Below, in pieces: positions 25,102-33,885 of a stretch of 64,000 bases of DNA; within the stretch, counting starts at the first letter, position 1; each line of letters begins with the position of its first letter. This DNA comes from Rhodopseudomonas telluris (GTDB taxonomy: Bacteria > Pseudomonadota > Alphaproteobacteria > Rhizobiales > Xanthobacteraceae). Under the pieces are notes generated by a model. It was not told where the DNA came from. It did no database searches and saw only the letters and a program-made list of their open reading frames with translations. Both the position numbers and the translations under genes were made by a program. The stretch is taken from assembly GCF_042432815.1 (NCBI RefSeq), contig NZ_JBHLWM010000005.1, positions 682,001-746,000 on the forward strand, written 5' to 3'.

Positions 25102-26913
25102 TCAGCGGAAATACAATTCCTGATTGCGTCGCTCGAGCTCGTTCGAATAGGTGCGCAGCACATGCGCCTCGCTGACGGTGCCGACGACGCGACGATCCTG
25201 CGCGTTGTCGATCACCACGAGCAAATCGACTTCGCTGCGATCGAACGCGGCGAGCATGTCGCGGATGCTCGTGCCGGGAAACAGGAACTGATCGTGCTGC
25301 TGCGCGATGCTCGCCAGCGTGGCGTCGCCCGGCGCGGCGATGTCGTGGAACTCCGGCGATCCGACGACGCCCGCATAGCGGCCTTCGGCATCGAGCAGCA
25401 CCAGATGCTTGACGCGTCCCGGCGGAAACAGCTTCTGGGCTTCGCCCAGCGACAGATCGGCGGACGCCGTATCGAAATCGGTCCGCATCAACGTCGCGGC
25501 GTGGATCTGATCGACCCAGCCGACATCCTGTGGCCCACGAATTGCTTCGCCACGCAGATGGAATCGCCAGGTCGCAAAGCTGTAACCGAACAGTTCACGC
25601 ACGATCATCGCGCTCATCGATGCGGCGACCACGCCTCCGACCGTCACCGAGAAATCGCCGGTGAGTTCGAGCGCGAGACAGATCATGCTGAACGGAGCGC
25701 CGAGCACGCCGGTGCCGACCGCGACCATGCCGGCCACCGCTGCGGTCCCCGGCTGCAGCGCCACGTCGGGGAAGATCGGGCCGAGCACCGTGCTGTAGAG
25801 CTGCCCGACCAGCGCCCCCAGCATCAGCGAGGCGAAGAACAGGCCGCCGCGATATCCGGCGCCGAGCGAGATCGCCGAGGCGGCGGTCTTCAGCAGCAGC
25901 GTCGTCGCCAGCATCAGCCAGGTCGGGTTGCTGAGCAGCAGGAGCTGCATCGCGCCATGTCCCGAGCCGAGCACGGTCGGCGTCAGCATCGCCAGCCCGC
26001 TGAGCAGCAGCGCGCCGACGACGAAGCGCAGCGCGCCGCGCAGCACGGTGAGACGCTGGAACGCCCGCTCGGAAAACGCCACTGCCAGCATCACCACGAT
26101 GCTGAACAACGCGCCGAGCACGCCGATCACCATGATCTGGCCGATCATCTCGACGGACACCGGAGACGGCACACCCGGCACGACCAGAAACGACGGATGC
26201 ACCAGCTGCCGCATCACCAGCCACGCCGCGACCGAGCTGGCGATCACCGGGACCAGGCCCGCGGCCGTATAGGCGCCGAGCACGACCTCGAAAGCGAAGA
26301 ACGCGCCGGCCAGCGGCGCCGTGAAGGCGGCGCTGATCGCGCCCGCGGCGCCGCAGGCGACCAGCAGCCGCATATCGGCGCGCCGCGCCGCCAGACGCCG
26401 GCCGAGCTGGGAGCTGAACGCCGCGCAGATCTGCGTGTAGCCGGCTTCCAGGCCGACCGACGCGCCGCAGCCATTGGACAGCAGCGTCTGCAGCGAGATC
26501 AGCAGGCTGCCGCGCATCGAGATGCGGCCGCCATACAGCGCGTTGGCTTCGATCGCGTCGGCGAGCTGGCCCTTGAAGCGCTTGACGTAGAACACGCTGA
26601 TGATCGCCAGCAACAGGCCGCCGCACAGCGGCACGAGGACGACGCGCTGCCAGGGGATCACCCCGTTGGCGCTGAGCCGCGTGCCATAGGGGATGCTGAA
26701 CAGCAGGGCGTGGGCAAACTCACTGGCGTGCCAGATGATCGCCACCAGCAGACCCGACAGCAGCCCGATCACCACCGCGACCAGCACCAGGCCGATCTCG
26801 CGATTGCGGACGAAATTCCGGATGCTGGCCGGCAGCCGCCACGGCCCGGGCGCAGCGGAAGCGGACGCGCTTCCGGAAATCGCGGCGGCCTCGGGGCGCG
26901 GGACGACGCTCAT
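25102..26913 (-). CDS. ClC-family chloride channel/antiporter with CBS domains
   Basis: A 603-residue membrane protein: about ten or more hydrophobic segments up to residue 440, then two CBS-like modules (ADLSLGEAQKLFPPGRVKHL and IRDMLAAFDRSEVDLLVVID). The ClC gating region appears as GASVGLEAGYTQ, keeping the Glu of the GREGP motif, and YRGGLFFASLMLGA corresponds to GxFxP with Ala for Pro. I cannot find the usual GSGIP motif. It could move chloride, fluoride or another anion; specificity cannot be read off. Confidence 0.88.
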   Translation of the reverse strand: MSVVPRPEAAAISGSASASAAPGPWRLPASIRNFVRNREIGLVLVAVVIGLLSGLLVAIIWHASEFAHALLFSIPYGTRLSANGVIPWQRVVLVPLCGGLLLAIISVFYVKRFKGQLADAIEANALYGGRISMRGSLLISLQTLLSNGCGASVGLEAGYTQICAAFSSQLGRRLAARRADMRLLVACGAAGAISAAFTAPLAGAFFAFEVVLGAYTAAGLVPVIASSVAAWLVMRQLVHPSFLVVPGVPSPVSVEMIGQIMVIGVLGALFSIVVMLAVAFSERAFQRLTVLRGALRFVVGALLLSGLAMLTPTVLGSGHGAMQLLLLSNPTWLMLATTLLLKTAASAISLGAGYRGGLFFASLMLGALVGQLYSTVLGPIFPDVALQPGTAAVAGMVAVGTGVLGAPFSMICLALELTGDFSVTVGGVVAASMSAMIVRELFGYSFATWRFHLRGEAIRGPQDVGWVDQIHAATLMRTDFDTASADLSLGEAQKLFPPGRVKHLVLLDAEGRYAGVVGSPEFHDIAAPGDATLASIAQQHDQFLFPGTSIRDMLAAFDRSEVDLLVVIDNAQDRRVVGTVSEAHVLRTYSNELERRNQELYFR

Positions 26914-27160
26914 CGAGCGTGTCCGCCTGGAACGACAGTCATCGACATCAGCACGCGTGGCACATCACTGCGGGGAGATCCTGGTGGAGATACGGGTCAG
27001 GGCCCACGAGCAGGCCCCGCCCGGCCGACAGGAGCCAGCTTCTACCGGCTGAACCGAGGGGCCGCCAGCGCAGAGCTGGCAACCGCTTCGGAGGCCATCG
27101 TTGTGCTCGATTTTCGCGACTTTGGCTGTATGGTCCAAACACATCTCAAGGAGGAGCGGA

Positions 27161-27964
27161 ATGCGGCGCAGAGCGGTGGTCGGCGTGATCGGCAACGCCC
27201 ATCTCGTCGATAATCGATTTGCAGTCCAGCATGTCGGCGAGCGCAATTTGCGCGCGGTGTCCGAGGTGGCGAACGCGCTGCCGTTGATGTTCGCCGCATG
27301 CTCGGAGATCACCGACATCGAGGAGCTGCTCGACATCGTCGACGGCATCCTGCTGACCGGCGGGCGCGCCAACGTCCATCCGACCCACTTCAACACCGAG
27401 CCCAATCCCAAGCACGAGCCCTATGACGAGGCCCGCGACGGCCTCGCGCTGCAGCTGGTGCGGACCTGCGTCGACCGCGGCATTCCGCTGCTCGGCATCT
27501 GCCGCGGCCTGCAGGAGATGAACGTCGCGTTCGGCGGCTCGCTGCATCCGGAGATCCGCGAGATCCCGGGCCGGATGAACCACCGCATGCCGCGCCTGGA
27601 GAACGGCGAAATCCATCCCGACGCCACCGTGGTGTTCGCCGATCGCCACGACGTCCAGCTCAAGCCGGATGGCGTGTTCTCGAAGCTGTTCGGCCACGAT
27701 GTGGTCCGGGTCAACTCGCTGCACGGCCAGGGCATTCTCGAGCCCGGCAGCCGGGTGGTGATCGAAGGCATCGCCGAGGACGGCACCATCGAGGCGATCC
27801 GGATCGAAGGCGCGCCCGGCTTCGCGCTCGGTGTGCAATGGCATGCGGAATACGACCCGCAGAAGAACCCGATCAACCGCGCGATCTTCCTGGCGTTCGG
27901 CGACGCGTTGCGCGCGTATCAGGCCGGCCGGAATCAACCGGTGAGTTTGAGGAAGTCGGGGTGA
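27161..27964 (+). CDS. Class I glutamine amidotransferase-like hydrolase (PuuD family)
   Basis: A 267-residue cytoplasmic enzyme of the peptidase C26 family, whose best-known member PuuD hydrolyses gamma-glutamyl-GABA. The nucleophile is in LLGICRGLQEMNVAFGG; the catalytic His-Glu pair is in GVQWHAEYD, where most relatives have HPE. DGILLTGGRANVHP is the glycine-rich strand. The ATG at 27161 follows AAGGAGGAG. No other putrescine genes are nearby, so the substrate is open. The 247 bp before it are shared with the divergent ClC gene. Confidence 0.85.
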   Translation: MRRRAVVGVIGNAHLVDNRFAVQHVGERNLRAVSEVANALPLMFAACSEITDIEELLDIVDGILLTGGRANVHPTHFNTEPNPKHEPYDEARDGLALQLVRTCVDRGIPLLGICRGLQEMNVAFGGSLHPEIREIPGRMNHRMPRLENGEIHPDATVVFADRHDVQLKPDGVFSKLFGHDVVRVNSLHGQGILEPGSRVVIEGIAEDGTIEAIRIEGAPGFALGVQWHAEYDPQKNPINRAIFLAFGDALRAYQAGRNQPVSLRKSG

Positions 27965-28005
27965 GCTGGACGATCCTGCTCTGAGCGCTTAGCTCGCTCT
28001 GTTTC

Positions 28006-28209
28006 CGTCATGGCCGGGCTTGTCCCGGCCATCCACGTCTGTCCTGCGTGTCGTGGATGCCCGGCTCAAGAGCCTGACCGGAAATGCGACCTTTAAAATC
28101 AGGCGTTTTCGTCTCAACCCGTCATGCCCGGCCTCGTGCCGGGCATCTACGCCCTGCTGACTGACATGCAAGAAAGGCGTGGATGGCCGGGACAAGCCCG
28201 GCCATGACG
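28006..28209. repeat. Palindromic repeats, family D, two tandem copies
   Basis: Copy one (about 28006-28079) begins cgtcatggccgggcttgtcc and includes cggccatccacg / cgtggatgcccggctc. Copy two (about 28120-28209) runs from cgtcatgcccggcctcgtgc to ggccgggacaagcccggcc and atgacg. They fill much of the 500-bp gap between puuD-like and ilvD together with repeat A3. Confidence 0.85.
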
Positions 28210-28266
28210 TGGGGAGTTGTGAGGGACTCAAATCTGACGACCTGCAGCCTCGGCCACAAGTAACAC

Positions 28267-28387
28267 CTCATGGTGAGGAGGCGCGTAGCGCCGTCTCGAA
28301 CCATGGGCAGCAAGGGATGCGTGGCCCCATCCTTCGAGACGCCCCGGCTTCGCTCTTCGAGCTTCGCCGCGGCTCCTCAGGATGAGG
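28267..28387 (+). repeat. Palindromic intergenic repeat, family A, copy 3
   Basis: Starts ctcatggtgaggaggcgcg and ends ctcctcaggatgagg. This copy is slightly longer, with an extra gctcttcgagcttcgcc in the right arm. It lies between convergent genes. Confidence 0.9.
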
Positions 28388-28410
28388 ATGCAGTGCTTGC
28401 TGAGAGGCCG

Positions 28411-28438
28411 CAGCGCTTCATCACATGATGAAGCGCTG
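28411..28438 (-). terminator. Strong hairpin 3' of ilvD
   Basis: cagcgcttcatca and tgatgaagcgctg form a perfect 13-bp inverted repeat with two bases between the arms, about 26 bp past the ilvD stop codon. There is no T-run, so it could be a factor-dependent terminator or an RNA-stabilising structure. Confidence 0.45.
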
Positions 28439-28464
28439 CACAGTGCGTCCGGCCGAACGACTTG

Positions 28465-30321
28465 TTACTTCCGGCCGAGCCGGCGATTGACATCGCGGAC
28501 GGCGCCGTTCGCCGCGCTGGTGGTCAGTGCCGCGTAGGCCTGCAGCGCGGCCGAGACCTTGCGCTGGCGATCGGCCGGCTGCCAGGCCTTGTCGCCCTTG
28601 GCCTCTTCCTGCTCGGCGCGCTTGGCGAGTTCGGCGTCGGAGACGTCGAGCGAGATGGTCCGGTTCGGAATGTCGATCGAGATCGTGTCGCCGTTGCGCA
28701 CCAGGCCGATCAGGCCGCCCTCCGCCGCTTCCGGCGAGACGTGGCCGATCGACAGGCCCGAGGTGCCGCCCGAGAAGCGGCCGTCGGTGATCAGCGCACA
28801 GGCTTTGCCGAGGCCCTTCGATTTCAGGTAGCTGGTCGGATACAGCATCTCCTGCATGCCGGGGCCGCCGCGCGGACCTTCGTAGCGGATCACCACGACA
28901 TCGCCGGCGACGATCTTGTTGGTGAGGATCGCCGACACCGCGTCGTCCTGGCTCTCGAACACCTTCACCGGACCCGAGAAGGTCAGGATCGAGGCATCGA
29001 CGCCGGCGGTCTTCACGATGCAGCCGTCGAGCGCGATGTTGCCGTACAGCACGGCGAGACCGCCGTCCTTGCTGAAGGCGTGCTCGACGTCGCGGATCAC
29101 GCCCTTCTGCCGGTCGAGGTCGAGTTCGTCGTAGCGGCGGTCCTGGCTGAACGCGGTCTGGGTCGGCACGCCGCCCGGCGCGGCGCGATAGAAGGTGCGC
29201 ACCGCTTCGCTATTGCTCTGGCGAATGTCCCAGCGCGCCAGCGCGGCGCCGAGCGTCTCGGAATGCACCGTCGGGCAGGAATTGTGGATCAGCCCGCCGC
29301 GATCGAGCTCACCGAGGATCGCCATGATGCCGCCGGCGCGATGCACGTCCTCCATGTGAACGTCGGACACCGAGGGGGCGATCTTGCTCAGGCACGGCAC
29401 CTTGCGCGACAGCCGGTCGATGTCCTTCATCGAGAAGTCGAGTTCGGCCTCGCGCGCGGCGGCCAGCAGATGCAGCACGGTGTTGGTCGAGCCGCCCATC
29501 GCGATGTCGAGCGTCATGGCGTTCTCGAACGCCTCGAAGCTGGCGATCTTGCGCGGCAGCACCGACTCGTCGTCGCCTTCGTAGTAGCGGCGAGCCAAGT
29601 CCACGATAGTGTGGCCGGCCTCGACGAACAGCCGCTTGCGATCGGCGTGCGTCGCCAGCACGGAGCCGTTGCCCGGCAGCGCCAGGCCGAGCGCCTCGGC
29701 GAGGCAGTTCATCGAATTGGCGGTGAACATGCCCGAGCACGAACCGCAGGTCGGACACGCCGAGCGCTCCATCGTCTGCACGTCTTCGTCGCTCATGCTG
29801 CTGTCGGCGGCGGCGACCATCGCGTCGATCAGATCGACGGCGTGGGTCTTGCCCTTGAGCACGACCTTGCCGGCCTCCATCGGGCCGCCGGAAACGAACA
29901 CGGCCGGGATGTTCAGCCGCATCGCGGCCATCAGCATGCCGGGGGTGATCTTGTCGCAGTTCGAGATGCACACCATCGCGTCGGCGCAGTGCGCGTTGAC
30001 CATGTACTCGACGCTGTCGGCGATCAGTTCGCGCGACGGCAGCGAATACAGCATGCCGTCGTGGCCCATCGCGATGCCGTCGTCGACCGCGATGGTGTTG
30101 AACTCCTTGGCGACGCCGCCGGCGGCTTCGATCTCGCGCGCGACGAGCTGGCCGAGGTCCTTGAGATGAACGTGGCCCGGCACGAACTGCGTGAACGAGT
30201 TGACCACCGCAATGATCGGCTTGCCGAAATCGCTGTCCTTCATGCCGGTGGCGCGCCACAGGCCGCGCGCGCCGGCCATGTTGCGGCCGTGGGTCGTCGT
30301 TCTCGATCGATAAGCAGGCAT
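28465..30321 (-). CDS. ilvD: Dihydroxy-acid dehydratase
   Basis: A 618-residue enzyme dehydrating 2,3-dihydroxy-isovalerate and -methylvalerate in branched-chain amino acid synthesis. The Fe-S cluster cysteines are in CISNCDK and ACPTCGSCSGMF. Other family motifs are NSFTQFVPGHVHLKDLG-type sequence near the start and DGRFSGGTSGLSIGHVSPEA near the C-terminus. Length matches the long E. coli-type enzyme. It is monocistronic, divergent from the COG0523 gene. Confidence 0.97.
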   Translation of the reverse strand: MPAYRSRTTTHGRNMAGARGLWRATGMKDSDFGKPIIAVVNSFTQFVPGHVHLKDLGQLVAREIEAAGGVAKEFNTIAVDDGIAMGHDGMLYSLPSRELIADSVEYMVNAHCADAMVCISNCDKITPGMLMAAMRLNIPAVFVSGGPMEAGKVVLKGKTHAVDLIDAMVAAADSSMSDEDVQTMERSACPTCGSCSGMFTANSMNCLAEALGLALPGNGSVLATHADRKRLFVEAGHTIVDLARRYYEGDDESVLPRKIASFEAFENAMTLDIAMGGSTNTVLHLLAAAREAELDFSMKDIDRLSRKVPCLSKIAPSVSDVHMEDVHRAGGIMAILGELDRGGLIHNSCPTVHSETLGAALARWDIRQSNSEAVRTFYRAAPGGVPTQTAFSQDRRYDELDLDRQKGVIRDVEHAFSKDGGLAVLYGNIALDGCIVKTAGVDASILTFSGPVKVFESQDDAVSAILTNKIVAGDVVVIRYEGPRGGPGMQEMLYPTSYLKSKGLGKACALITDGRFSGGTSGLSIGHVSPEAAEGGLIGLVRNGDTISIDIPNRTISLDVSDAELAKRAEQEEAKGDKAWQPADRQRKVSAALQAYAALTTSAANGAVRDVNRRLGRK

Positions 30322-30581
30322 TGAACTGTTCCGTGAAAATGTCCGTCGCCGGAAGGCGCGCCGGCGGCCGAAAACAGGGCTTCAGTGAAAGGCGCGCCGA
30401 AGCAAAGCGACCATCGCTAAGCCTTACTGCAGAACCTGCGGCCTCTCAATGGCTGCCAGGCGCGCAGGCCAATGCGAGCGCGCCAGGCAGCCACGGGTGC
30501 CGGCCAGTTGCCGCCTGCTGCGCACGACCAATTGAACGGACGCGGCTCCGTTCCCGGCACGAGCGGTTGCTGGTCTTGAAT

Positions 30582-30599
30582 GTAATGTTATAACATATC
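30582..30599 (+). promoter_or_regulatory. Zur box
   Basis: gta-atgttataacat-atc: a perfect 12-bp palindrome ATGTTATAACAT flanked symmetrically by G and C, matching the alphaproteobacterial Zur pattern GNNATGTTATAACATNNC. It ends 45 bp before the COG0523 GTPase start codon. Confidence 0.8.
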
Positions 30600-30644
30600 A
30601 AAATCTAGTCCCCTCAAGACCACACAAGTGAAGGCCCCTGCACC

Positions 30645-31856
30645 ATGGATCACCCCCTGCTCCCGGTCACCGTCCTGTCCGGCTTTCTCGGCGCCGGCAA
30701 AACCACGCTGCTCAATCGGATGCTGACCAATCGGGACGGACAGCGCATCGCGGTCATCGTCAACGACATGAGCGAGGTGAATATCGACGCCGAGCTGGTG
30801 CGGCAGGACGGCGGGCTGACCCGGGCCGAAGAGACGCTGGTCGAGATGACCAATGGCTGCATCTGCTGCACGCTGCGCGACGATCTGCTGGTCGAAGTCC
30901 GCAAGATCGCCGAGAGCGGCCAGTTCGATGCGCTGGTGATCGAATCCACCGGGATCGCCGAGCCGCTGCCGATCGCCACCACGTTCGAATTCCGAGACGA
31001 GAACGGCGACAGCCTGTCCGACATCGCGCGGCTGGACACGATGGTCACCGTGGTGGACGCCGCCAGCCTGCTGGCCAATTACTCCAGCCAGGAATTCCTG
31101 CGCGATCGCGGCGAGGTCGCCGGCGACGAGGACGACCGCACGCTGGTCGACCTGCTGGTGGAGCAGATCGAGTTTGCCGACGTCATCGTGCTCAACAAGG
31201 TCTCGGCCACGTCGCCGGGCCGCCGCGGAGCCGCCCGCGCGATCGTTCGTTCGCTGAACTCCGATGCCCGCATCATCGAGACCGATTTCGGCGAGGTGCC
31301 GCTCGGCGACGTGCTGCGCACGGGCCTGTTCGACTTCGACAAGGCGCACCAGCATCCGCTGTGGTTCAAGGAGCTGAACGGCTTCAAGGATCACGTGCCG
31401 GAAACCGACGAATACGGCATCAGCTCGTTCGTCTATCGCGCCCGGCAGCCGTTTCATCCGGCGCGCTTCCAGAGCTTCTGCAACCGCAACTGGCCGGGCG
31501 TGATCCGGGCCAAGGGGTTCTTCTGGCTGGCGACCCGGCCGCAATATGTCGGCGAACTGGCGCAGGCCGGCGCGATGGTGCGCACCTCGAAGCGCGGGCT
31601 GTGGTGGTCGGCCGTCGCCAAGACCCGCTGGCCGGATCAGGACTCGTGGCGGCAGGCGATGGCGCCGTATTTCGATCCGGTGTGGGGCGACCGGCGGCAG
31701 GAGATCGTGTTCATCGGCACCGGCGAGATGGACGAGATCGCGCTGCGCCGGCAGCTCGACGCCTGCCTGGTCGGCGATCCCGAGCACTTCACCCCCGACG
31801 CGTGGCGCGCCCTGCCGGATCCATTCCCGACGTGGAGCAGCGCGCCGGCCTCCTAG
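30645..31856 (+). CDS. COG0523 (CobW/ZigA-like) GTPase, probable zinc metallochaperone
   Basis: A 403-residue G3E-family GTPase. Walker A is GFLGAGKTTLLN; the metal-binding CxCC motif is in NGCICCTLRDDLL; ESTGIAEPLPIA is a G3E switch motif; the guanine-specificity loop reads VLNKVS instead of the usual NKxD. The C-terminal CobW_C domain covers about residues 260-390. The Zur box upstream indicates induction by zinc shortage, so a ZigA-type role of allocating zinc to a client enzyme is likely. The client is not visible. Confidence 0.9.
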   Translation: MDHPLLPVTVLSGFLGAGKTTLLNRMLTNRDGQRIAVIVNDMSEVNIDAELVRQDGGLTRAEETLVEMTNGCICCTLRDDLLVEVRKIAESGQFDALVIESTGIAEPLPIATTFEFRDENGDSLSDIARLDTMVTVVDAASLLANYSSQEFLRDRGEVAGDEDDRTLVDLLVEQIEFADVIVLNKVSATSPGRRGAARAIVRSLNSDARIIETDFGEVPLGDVLRTGLFDFDKAHQHPLWFKELNGFKDHVPETDEYGISSFVYRARQPFHPARFQSFCNRNWPGVIRAKGFFWLATRPQYVGELAQAGAMVRTSKRGLWWSAVAKTRWPDQDSWRQAMAPYFDPVWGDRRQEIVFIGTGEMDEIALRRQLDACLVGDPEHFTPDAWRALPDPFPTWSSAPAS

Positions 31857-31877
31857 GCGAGCGTCGCGACCGGCCGA

Positions 31878-32645
31878 TCAGCCGTCGTCGTCGACCAGCG
31901 GCGTTTTCTTGAGGTGGAGATAGCCGGGGTCGAACTGGCCGATCTCCACCAGCCGCGCCCAATCCAGCACTTCGAGCTCGCCGCCGCGGAATTCGATCGC
32001 CTGCGCGCTGCGCAGCTCCGCCAGCGTGCGGTTCACGGTCGCGATCGCCATGCCGAGCGTCTCGCCGAGCTGCGCCAGCCCGATCGGCAGCGACATCACC
32101 TGGCCGCGCGTCAGACGCGACGCCTCAGCGCGATAAAACAGCTCGCAAAACAGATGCGCCATCCGCGCCGTCATGTCGCGGGCGCTGTTGTTGGTGATGG
32201 CCTCGCGGAAGATCGCCGCGTCGATCAGCGTTTCCCGCCATACGGCAAATCCGATCAGCGGCCGCAGCTCGAACAAGCGAGCCAGCTGCTTGTGCGGGAT
32301 CGACGCCACCACGGCGGTGCCGATCGAGCACACCGCGTGATCCATCCGGTCCAGAAACAGCGTCTGCGAGTCCGGCATGTCGCCGGCCATGTGGAAGGAC
32401 AGATACTGGCGCCGCCCGTTCGGCAGCAGGTGATAGCGCGCCACCATGCCTTCGACGACGAGAGCGGCGACCTGGGCGGTGTCGCCCTGGCGGATGAAGT
32501 CCTCGTTGCGGTCCAGCTCACGCACCGTGAAGCTGAGCGATTGAAGGGCGACCGCATCGTCGCTGGTGATCGGGGAATGTTCTCTGAGCTTGTCGATCAA
32601 GATACGATGAATGCGCTCCACGCAGGTCTCCGCTGAAAGATGCAT
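31878..32645 (-). CDS. Crp/Fnr family transcription regulator
   Basis: A 255-residue regulator: a cyclic-nucleotide-binding-type beta barrel (residues about 35-145; GDTAQVAALVVEGMVARYH, SFHMAGDMPDSQTLF) and a C-terminal helix-turn-helix (GLAQLGETLGMAIATVNRTLAEL). The N-terminus lacks the cysteine cluster of FNR, so it does not look like an Fe-S oxygen sensor. It converges on the COG0523 gene with a 21-bp gap. Signal and targets are unknown. Confidence 0.92.
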   Translation of the reverse strand: MHLSAETCVERIHRILIDKLREHSPITSDDAVALQSLSFTVRELDRNEDFIRQGDTAQVAALVVEGMVARYHLLPNGRRQYLSFHMAGDMPDSQTLFLDRMDHAVCSIGTAVVASIPHKQLARLFELRPLIGFAVWRETLIDAAIFREAITNNSARDMTARMAHLFCELFYRAEASRLTRGQVMSLPIGLAQLGETLGMAIATVNRTLAELRSAQAIEFRGGELEVLDWARLVEIGQFDPGYLHLKKTPLVDDDG

Positions 32646-32784
32646 ATCATTTGATACGCAACCATGATTCCGGAACCACTAAACTCCCGTGTGGTGAGCG
32701 GGTTTCATTGGGACGACCTTGCCACTGCCGAAATGTCGGGCCGCTGTGGCAGCCGGGCGATCGTAGACACCCGGAGAAGACAAT

Positions 32785-33009
32785 TTGCCCTACAAGGAAT
32801 TCCTCGATCGGATTCGCCGCCTGTTCGAAGGACCGAGCGAACATCTGGATCTGATCGCCGACTCGCTCGCCAAAGGGCGCTTGAGGCAACCGATCGAGCC
32901 GATGTCGGACCAGGAGCTTGCCGTCGCGATCCGCGAATTTCGCAAGCTGCCGGCCTCCCCCGGCGCGATCGAGAAGCTCAAGACCGATCTGTCCAAGGAC
33001 GGCGGCTGA
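32785..33009 (+). CDS. Small hypothetical protein
   Basis: A 74-residue, mostly helical charged protein (YKEFLDRIRRLFEGPSEHLDL, then PMSDQELAVAIREFRKLPAS) starting at TTG after GGAGAAGA. There is no signal or membrane segment. No family recognised. Codon pattern and ribosome site support a real gene, but with modest certainty. Confidence 0.5.
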   Translation: MPYKEFLDRIRRLFEGPSEHLDLIADSLAKGRLRQPIEPMSDQELAVAIREFRKLPASPGAIEKLKTDLSKDGG

Positions 33010-33119
33010 CGCCGACGCCGCGACAAGTTCTGCGCTAACCGGCTCGCCCGAGCACGCGCGTCGATGAGCACGAAGCTTCAGCCAGACCTTGCAAGACCTG
33101 AGGCGCCCGAGGCCCCGCC

Positions 33120-33584
33120 TCAGGGCCTGGACACGGCCCCTTTCACCGCCGCGCCGCTTGCGGTCGCCACGCGCGGCCGCATCTTGCCGCCCTGGATCAG
33201 CATCAGCTGCGGCCGCGGCTGCGCGGCCGTCACCGCGTCGAGCGGCAGCCCCATCGCGCCACACGAATCACTTTCGTCCGGCCGAGCGAATTTTTCAGGC
33301 GCGCGCGGCGGCTCCGTGTCGGCCGGATGCCGTCCCTCGAGGCGATCGATCATCGCCCGACCCGCAGCAGTGATCTGCCATCCGCGCCGATCGCGAACGA
33401 CGAGGCCCTGCGTGAAGATATCGAGCGCCGGCTCGCGCGCCGCGTAGCTGCGCATCCGGCTGGTCCAATCCTCACTCCCGGACAACACGGCCAAATCGGC
33501 GTTCAAAGCCGCGGGTGCAGCGAGGCCGTCAGGATAGGTCGACAAGACCTTCAGGATCGCCACATGCACCGACACAACCAACAC
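33120..33584 (-). CDS. Hypothetical protein, possible winged-helix N-terminus
   Basis: A 154-residue protein. The first 85 residues resemble a winged-helix module (VAILKVLSTYPDGLA, IFTQGLVVRDRRGWQITAAGRAMIDRLE). The rest is Pro/Ala/Arg-rich and probably disordered, ending with LMLIQGGKMRPRV. Function is unknown. It converges with the 74-residue hypothetical gene with a 110-bp gap in which I see no clear terminator. Confidence 0.6.
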   Translation of the reverse strand: MLVVSVHVAILKVLSTYPDGLAAPAALNADLAVLSGSEDWTSRMRSYAAREPALDIFTQGLVVRDRRGWQITAAGRAMIDRLEGRHPADTEPPRAPEKFARPDESDSCGAMGLPLDAVTAAQPRPQLMLIQGGKMRPRVATASGAAVKGAVSRP

Positions 33585-33885
33585 TCCGACTCACTTCATC
33601 AAAGTATCCGTGCATCTACCGCAAAAGCCAGCCACCCGATAGTTATCCACAAAGTCAGGAATAGCTTAGTACCGGAAGAGCCGATTAGCTAGCCGCTCGG
33701 GCCCGCGACCGAATCATTTCGCCGGACGGCGAATCAGCGTGACCAAAGATTTACGCATCCCTCTGGCGATCAATGCCGCAGTGCAGCGTAGCCCTGTCGC
33801 AATTGACTTCTCTCGGGGGCACGACTTCACTTGCGCCGATCCAGCCGGCCACAAGAGCCGGCGGACGCCCGAGGGAGGACGACAC

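Noticed and set aside
26958..26972. Possible sigma-54 promoter tggcacatcactgcg upstream of the PuuD-like gene
   Set aside because: GG and GC are nine bases apart instead of ten and the TTGC element lacks a T; it also lies about 190 bp from the start codon.
28006..28387. Repeats considered as remnants of a CRISPR array or insertion sequence
   Set aside because: They are imperfect palindromes scattered singly or in pairs through the window, without regular spacers, transposase gene or terminal duplications.
33643..33651. Perfect DnaA box ttatccaca
   Set aside because: It is a single isolated 9-mer with no cluster of boxes, AT-rich unwinding region or origin-linked gene nearby, so it does not support a replication origin.
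33739..33885. Upstream start for the acyl-CoA synthetase
   Set aside because: The extra 49 residues do not look like the family N-terminus, and a strong ribosome site (gagggagga) precedes the ATG at 33886.
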